A stretch of DNA of 64,000 nucleotides from UBA9732 sp963599445 (lineage in GTDB: Bacteria > Spirochaetota > Spirochaetia > Sphaerochaetales > Sphaerochaetaceae). The stretch covers positions 33,495 through 97,494 of the forward strand of contig CAVBWZ010000011.1 of NCBI GenBank assembly GCA_963599445.1. Reading direction: 5' to 3'. This document shows positions 59,401-64,000 of this stretch, in pieces (the stretch's first letter is position 1; each line of letters begins with the position of its first letter). A program made the position numbers and the translations under genes. The notes below the pieces were generated by a model. That model did not search any database. It saw nothing but the letters and a program-made list of their open reading frames with translations, and was not told where the DNA came from.

Positions 59401-60654
59401 TCACACCTCCTCCTCTGGGACATCGGTCTGAATGGAAGGTGTTTCCTCCAATCCATCCGTAGCCATGTCCAAGTCAGGCCCTTCCACGGCTTCGACGGCC
59501 CTGAGCTTGCGGCCCATGACGCGATGTCTGGTAAAAGCATTATCTATCTCATTGCTCGCCAGCGCAAGCTTCTTTTTGATGGCCTCAAGCACAACCCCAA
59601 ACTTGGAGTACTCCGTCTTGACCTCGCCAAGGATATGCCAGACCTCTGAGCTCTTGCGCTCTATGGCAAGCGTGCGGAAACCCATCTGAAGGCTGTTGAG
59701 CAGGCTTGAAAGCGTCGCAGGACCTGCAATCATCACGTGGAACTCCCGCTGCACACGCTCCTGAAGGCCAGGATTGGAAAGCACCTCCGCATAAAGGCCC
59801 TCGATAGGCAGGAACAGAACGGCGAAATCCGTAGTGTTTGGAACGTCTATGTACTTATCCCTTATATCCTTGGCCTCGTCCAGAATCCTCTTCTCAAGAG
59901 CCTTCCTAAGGGCCCTCGTATTCTCGACATCACCGTTTTCAATGGCATTGCAAAGCCGTTCGTAGTCCTCGCGCGGGAACTTGGAATCTATTGGAAGGTA
60001 CACCTTCTCACCATCGACCGAACCAGGCAGCTTGACCGCAAACTCCACAGGATCCCTACCGCCTTTCCTCGTGACCACATTCTTGTCATACTGCTCCGGC
60101 AGCAGGATGTCCTGAAGTATGCGCTCGGCCTGAAGCTCACCCCAAATTCCACGCGTCTTCACGTTCGTAAGCACACGCTCAAGGTTGCCCACATCCTTTG
60201 CCAGCACCTGCACCTCGCCAAGTTGCCTATACACGCTCTCAAGCTGCTTGCCAACCTGCCCAAACGACGTTGAAAGCCTGCTCTCAAGGGTGCTCTGGAG
60301 CTTCTCGTCCACCGTGATGCGCATCTGCTCCAAACGCTTCTCGTTGTCCCTACGAATCTCCTCAAGCTTGCAATCCACGGTCGTCCTGAACGACTCAAGC
60401 CTGGAATCGACAAGGCGGTTGAGGTCCAGACTGCGCTTGTCCATCTCATCCAACCGGGTGGAAATACTTGCGAAGACCGATGCCATTGTGTTCTCCGTCC
60501 TGCGGGAAGTCTCTATGAGGTTTTCCATTTCCTTCGAGGATTTGATGTCTTTTATATCGTCATTGTTCCTTTTCGTTTTTGAAAGCAGAACTATGAGAAG
60601 GGCCATGACTATGGCCAGCATTACAAACAGAACAATTAGAAGTACATTGTACAT
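59401..60654 (-). CDS. rmuC: RmuC family DNA recombination protein
   Basis: 417 aa. An N-terminal transmembrane helix (about 3-24) and a long coiled coil to about residue 160 precede the RmuC nuclease-like domain (LERVLTNVKTRGIWGELQAERILQDILLPEQYDKN, then VYLPIDSKFPREDY and FLPIEGLYAEVLSN). RmuC limits inversions at short repeats in E. coli, which is notable given how many short repeats this window holds. It is preceded by a good AAGGA site and follows the MATE gene by 33 nt. Confidence 0.92.
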   Translation of the reverse strand: MYNVLLIVLFVMLAIVMALLIVLLSKTKRNNDDIKDIKSSKEMENLIETSRRTENTMASVFASISTRLDEMDKRSLDLNRLVDSRLESFRTTVDCKLEEIRRDNEKRLEQMRITVDEKLQSTLESRLSTSFGQVGKQLESVYRQLGEVQVLAKDVGNLERVLTNVKTRGIWGELQAERILQDILLPEQYDKNVVTRKGGRDPVEFAVKLPGSVDGEKVYLPIDSKFPREDYERLCNAIENGDVENTRALRKALEKRILDEAKDIRDKYIDVPNTTDFAVLFLPIEGLYAEVLSNPGLQERVQREFHVMIAGPATLSSLLNSLQMGFRTLAIERKSSEVWHILGEVKTEYSKFGVVLEAIKKKLALASNEIDNAFTRHRVMGRKLRAVEAVEGPDLDMATDGLEETPSIQTDVPEEEV

Positions 60655-60687
60655 ATTGTTTTTCCTTTTTTGGGGCTATTACTAAGA

Positions 60688-62079
60688 CTACTCCGTGACG
60701 ATGTTCCTTATCCAAACGCCCTTTTTGACAAGGACATATCCGATGAACCCCTTCAGAAATTCGCCAATCTGCACGCCAATGAAGATCCAAAGGACGCTGG
60801 CGTTTGTGAAACGACTCAGTATGAATGCGGTCGGAAGGCTCACAGCCCACACAAAACCACCGTCGAACAGGAATGTGATGAATGTACGGCCACCGCTTCT
60901 AAGAGTGAAGTAGGTTGCGTTCTTGAAAGCATTGAGGGGCAGACACACCGCTTGTGCAAGTATGAGGATGGTTGCAATGTGACGGGCGGCGTCGTTCGTG
61001 TTGTATATCATGGGGAACACTCCCGATATCGCTGCCATGAAGACCCCAAGAATTGCGCTTATGAATATTGAGAACACGATTATCTTGCGGTCGGTATCCT
61101 TGGCCTCCTCCATCTTTCCAGCTCCAAGGAGCCTTCCAATGATGATTCCAACGGACGATCCAAACGCCAGGAACACGACCTTGAACACATTGTTGAGGGT
61201 CTCTGCAATGTTGACGCCTGCAACGGCGTTGAGTCCACGCATGGAGTAGCACTGCACAAGAAGCGCCATTCCTGATGACCATAGAGCCTCGTTCAGAAGA
61301 AGAGGAAGCCCTTTTGTCGTTATGTTGGCGCACAGCTGTCTTGGTACTTTGAGGGTTCTGTAGAGTCCTTCAATATACGGATTCTCCCTCTTATGGGAGT
61401 GCGTCCATACAAGGACGATGCCCGCCTCAACGAACCTTGAAATCACAGTTGCAACAGCGGCGCCACGGACACCCATGTAGGGAAACCCGAACTTTCCATA
61501 TATGAGAAGGTAATTGAAGATGAGATTCACGAAGACTGCAGCGACCCCGGCCTTCATTGGAAGGACGGTTTCTCCGCATTCCCTAAGCGTACTGGAATAG
61601 ACCTGCACCAACATGAACGGGAACATTCCAAAGAACACAACCTCCATGTAGTCCATGCCGGACTTGAGGGCAAAGGCCAAATCCCCTCCGTCCTCGCTGC
61701 TATGTAGGTATATTCCAATAAGCTGTTCGCCAAAAACGCTAAGGGCTATGATTGCGACCACCGTCAGAATCGTTGCAAGGATGAGCTTGAACCTGAATGT
61801 ATGGCGTATTCCATCGTTGTCGTTCTTTCCATAGAACTGCGCAGTGAAGATTCCAGCTCCGGAAAGCCCTCCAAAGATGCAAAGGTTGTAGATGAACACA
61901 AGCTGGTTTGCAATGGCAACGCCCGACATCTGCTCTGTGCCAAGCCTACCCACCATTATGTTGTCCAGCATGCTCACGAAGTTCGTGAACCCGTTCTGTA
62001 TCATTATAGGAACGGCAATCGCCAGCAACATCCTATAGAAGTTCCTGTCGCCTATATATCTCTTCGCTCTCTCATTCAT
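60688..62079 (-). CDS. MATE family efflux transporter
   Basis: 463 aa from the ATG at 62079 (MNERAKRYIGDRNFY). Twelve hydrophobic segments in two related halves. GRLGTEQMSGVAIANQL and GLSGAGIFTAQFYG mark the first half, and GSSVGIIIGRLLGAGKMEEAK the second. MATE proteins export cationic drugs or metabolites in exchange for Na+ or H+. The chosen start is 7 nt beyond a -10-like GATAAT, so it may be leaderless; ATG 62088 is an alternative. First gene of the MATE-rmuC-argF-ABC operon. Confidence 0.9.
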   Translation of the reverse strand: MNERAKRYIGDRNFYRMLLAIAVPIMIQNGFTNFVSMLDNIMVGRLGTEQMSGVAIANQLVFIYNLCIFGGLSGAGIFTAQFYGKNDNDGIRHTFRFKLILATILTVVAIIALSVFGEQLIGIYLHSSEDGGDLAFALKSGMDYMEVVFFGMFPFMLVQVYSSTLRECGETVLPMKAGVAAVFVNLIFNYLLIYGKFGFPYMGVRGAAVATVISRFVEAGIVLVWTHSHKRENPYIEGLYRTLKVPRQLCANITTKGLPLLLNEALWSSGMALLVQCYSMRGLNAVAGVNIAETLNNVFKVVFLAFGSSVGIIIGRLLGAGKMEEAKDTDRKIIVFSIFISAILGVFMAAISGVFPMIYNTNDAARHIATILILAQAVCLPLNAFKNATYFTLRSGGRTFITFLFDGGFVWAVSLPTAFILSRFTNASVLWIFIGVQIGEFLKGFIGYVLVKKGVWIRNIVTE

Positions 62080-62086
62080 ACCTACC

Positions 62087-62114
62087 ATTATCCAAAAGAA
62101 GGAAACAAATTCAA
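62087..62114 (-). promoter_or_regulatory. Promoter immediately upstream of the MATE gene
   Basis: Minus-strand TTGAAT (62109-62114), a 16-nt spacer and GATAAT (62087-62092), then GGTAGGT and ATG. As with tetR, the spacing leaves essentially no 5' leader. Confidence 0.5.
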
Positions 62115-62237
62115 GGGATGGAAAATTCGTACAAATAGACCTTTCTTTGGAAAAGCAATTGAAAGGGCCAAAAAAGAAACTTTTTAATAACAAGACCTTA
62201 TATAACGTTCATATCTTATAGTTTTCTTCATTTAGGT

Positions 62238-62726
62238 CTAATTGATGATATTGCCGCTTTCATCCCAGTTCACAGTTGAAACTATACTCGACTCGTTAGT
62301 TCCATCATAGAGGGTTTCACTTTTCTTCAAGCCAGAATCATAATAAAAAGCAACACTTATCAGATATCCATCAGAATTGAATTTTTCAACACGAGAAATT
62401 TTTTCATTCTCATTGTAGTAAGTCTTTTCAATAATCACATAACTTGCATCATACTTCAGAACAAGTGTTTTCATATTTGTAGCATTGTAGTGGGTCAGAA
62501 TTTGAGTATACCCGTCAGAATTATACTCATAACTTGACCATCCTGTTTTTTCACCGTCCTCACCATAAGAAATCTGTTTAACTACTTTAAACCCCAAATC
62601 ATCATAAAAAGACTCCGTCTTAGAGTTCTTTCCTTTAACATACTGGGTCCATTTTGTCATGCATCCCGATTGATTGTACTCATAGATATACCAATACTTA
62701 GGCTCATATATGAAAAATGTAGAGAT
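62238..62726 (-). pseudogene. 5'-truncated YD-repeat-like protein fragment
   Basis: An open minus frame of 163 codons from an upstream TGA (62727-62729) to a TAG, AT-rich compared with its neighbours. The peptide consists of three or more tandem strands of the type YEYNSDGY / FYYDSGLKKSETLYD / SYEYNSDGYTQI, resembling YD-repeat or antigen-like beta repeats. The first ATG (62660) has no ribosome site and the repeats already run upstream of it, so the 5' part with any signal peptide is missing. Probably the remnant of a larger surface or RHS-like gene; a short expressed protein remains possible. Confidence 0.5.
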
Positions 62727-63313
62727 TCAAGATTGAAGAAGATGACCTAAAAAAACTGAACCAACCCAGTCAACCACTGCATATCCAGAACGACGTGAAA
62801 ACAGCATAAAACAATTTTCTCAGGAAGTAAGGCTCTCACTGTTTTCAACAACCGTCCTACGAGATTTGCAAAGCCGTTCGAGCCGATAGGGCTCTTTGGG
62901 CCGTTGGGGCCTACGAAGACCGTTGAATTTGAACTCGCAGGAATAAACGCACACCGACGAAATGTCCGCATTATTGTTTTTTTATTTGTTCAGAGCTGTC
63001 AACCTCCAATCTTCAGAATTCTGCAAGAACCCCAGAGCCATGTTTCAATGATGGTTCCCGATGCACGGCCGCCCCTTCCTCAACATGAGGATTCTGCTGC
63101 AAGTTCGATGTTGTCCAGATTCTGTAGCATCAGGCGGGCCTGCATTCCTTGGATTCCGTCATTGAAGTAATGGTTCACCAGATCATGCCTTCTGCCGGAT
63201 TCCCTGAGGTCGCTCCTCTTCAGAAACGGGATTCCGTTCAGGTTGAACAATGCATCCGTCAATGTCAGAATAGCATCGTCTTCCTCAGCTATGAACATCC
63301 TACTTCTGGAAAA
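62727..63313. other. Gene-free stretch with short repeats
   Basis: No ORF with family resemblance. Holds array D (62874-62928) and scattered homologous words. The minus-strand ORF at 63080-63787 is judged unconvincing because it runs through array E. Confidence 0.5.
62874..62928. repeat. 9-nt degenerate tandem array D
   Basis: Units CCGTTCGAG, CCGATAGGG, CTCTTTGGG, CCGTTGGGG, CCTACGAAGA, CCGTTGAAT. The CCGTTGGGGCCTACG block is shared with the left end of array B at 20404, 42 kb away, so these two arrays are related. Confidence 0.6.
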
Positions 63314-63333
63314 GCGGACAGAAAAATGTCCGC
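63314..63333 (-). terminator. Strong hairpin with flanking T run
   Basis: The perfect 7-bp GCGGACA/TGTCCGC stem with a 6-nt loop is followed by TTTTCC on the minus strand. No confident gene ends here, so its role is unclear; GCGGACA words recur at 63355. Confidence 0.45.
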
Positions 63334-63376
63334 AAATGAAGTTTTCTGCAAAAAGCGGACAACGGACGGTTCCGAT

Positions 63377-63475
63377 GGACGGGACGGATGCTACGGATGC
63401 AACAGACCCTACGGATGCGACAGACACTACAGTCTCTACAGACGAGACAGACGGCACAGACGCGACGACCGCTAC
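63377..63475. repeat. 9-nt degenerate tandem array E
   Basis: Eleven consecutive units of exactly 9 nt, every one ending in AC (for example GGATGCTAC, GGATGCAAC, AGACCCTAC, AGACGAGAC). A looser continuation with 11-nt units runs to about 63510. On paper the plus frame gives a Thr-Asp-Ala peptide, but there is no ribosome site or family similarity. Confidence 0.75.
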
Positions 63476-63596
63476 GGAACGGCCACGGATGCAACGGATC
63501 GCCGACAGAACGCCGCAGGGGAAAACCGGAGCAGTGCGTTCCGGCACGACCAGTTCGTGATGTCCGTGAAGCGGGTGCAGCCCGCTCGGTGCGTGA

Positions 63597-64000
63597 CGTG
63601 TCCTCCAAGGGATGAGGATGAACGATGAAAGCGAGGTCCCTTCAAGGGACGCGGATGGAAGAAGAAAACAGCTCCATCCGAAGCATGCTGCGATGCGGGG
63701 AGGTTCCTCCGAAGGAAGCTTTGCCCAGAGGAAGGAGCGAGGTGTGCGGACAGTGCTGAGTGCACGGCCGCATGCGAAGCGACGCACCTATGGACGAGGG
63801 GTCCGAGGAGGTTCCTTCAAGGGATGCGGGATGGAGCGCAAGGAGGGAGTGCGGAGACAGTGCTTGGTGCACGGCTTCGCACGGACCGACGCGGCGAAGC
63901 GCCCGCAGGCCGACCAAGGGCTCCATCCGAAGCGGATCGCGGCGTCAGGCGCAGACCCAAGTGAGGGACAGTACAGGACGTACGGCCCGAGCGAAGGGGC
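63597..64000. repeat. GC-rich tandem repeat region running off the window
   Basis: Blocks starting GAGGTTCCTTCAAGGG-like occur at 63633, 63701 and 63808, with related GCTCCATCCGAAGC blocks at 63671 and 63917. From 63700 the period is about 108 nt and includes GTGCGGA-ACAGTGCT--GTGCACGGC. The right edge continues past the window. The stretch is clearly more GC-rich than the rest, with many short stems (CCCTT-C-AAGGG). No gene is supported. Confidence 0.6.

Noticed and set aside
63080..63787. 235-codon minus-strand ORF across the GC-rich end region
   Set aside because: Its middle is the translation of the period-9 array, the N-terminus follows tandem repeats, and no ribosome site or family resemblance is seen. 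Similar-length ORFs exist on the other strand.

Overview
The window comes from a bacterial chromosome, most likely a spirochaete (Treponema/Sphaerochaeta-like). This is inferred from tuf heading the S10 operon, rpsL-rpsG following rpoC with no fusA, many predicted lipoproteins with a spirochaete-style lipobox, and an Rpn-family nuclease gene. I could run no phylogenetic search. Almost all genes are on the minus strand, so operons read from high to low coordinates.

Layout. 1-9.6 kb: rny (cut by the window start), groEL, a pair of polytopic isoprenoid-alcohol/phosphate kinase-like proteins downstream of a DUF2207/LemA pair, pgi and argR. 9.7-13 kb: a CapD/PglF-type nucleotide-sugar dehydratase and a divergent Rpn-type PD-(D/E)XK protein. 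13-20 kb: a minus-strand cluster of four exported proteins, comprising an outer-membrane-like protein, a lipoprotein with about ten CxxC modules, a repeat-rich lipoprotein and a DUF6273-like lipoprotein. 20.8-35.8 kb: tuf plus the complete S10-spc-alpha ribosomal operon through rpoA and rplQ. 35.9-36.6 kb: an SGNH hydrolase. 37.1-49.8 kb: tRNA-Thr, rpmG, tRNA-Trp, secE, nusG, rplKAJL, rpoBC, rpsL, rpsG. 50-56.7 kb: glgP, a MocA-like nucleotidyltransferase, clpB, a TetR regulator. 56.7-62.1 kb: a tightly packed MATE exporter / rmuC / argF / ABC exporter operon. 62.2-64 kb: a truncated AT-rich repeat-protein fragment followed by non-coding repeats.

The central 30 kb is conserved translation/transcription machinery with ordinary spacing, 1-11 nt overlaps, leader and attenuator hairpins, and recognisable sigma70-type promoters and intrinsic terminators. 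The arginine genes (argR, argF) lie at opposite ends, and pgi and glgP represent glucose/glycogen metabolism.

The least ordinary material is outside the genes. At least five intergenic places carry degenerate tandem arrays with a strict 9- or 10-nt period but differing unit sequences (20.26, 20.40-20.72, 35.89, 62.87 and 63.38 kb). Three long intergenic gaps share a dispersed element with a TGAAGAA/TTCTTCA palindrome (11.7, 20.1 and 36.9 kb). The window ends inside a GC-rich tandem repeat of about 108 nt. Two genes (tetR, MATE) have promoter -10 boxes only 7 nt before the start codon, suggesting leaderless mRNAs.
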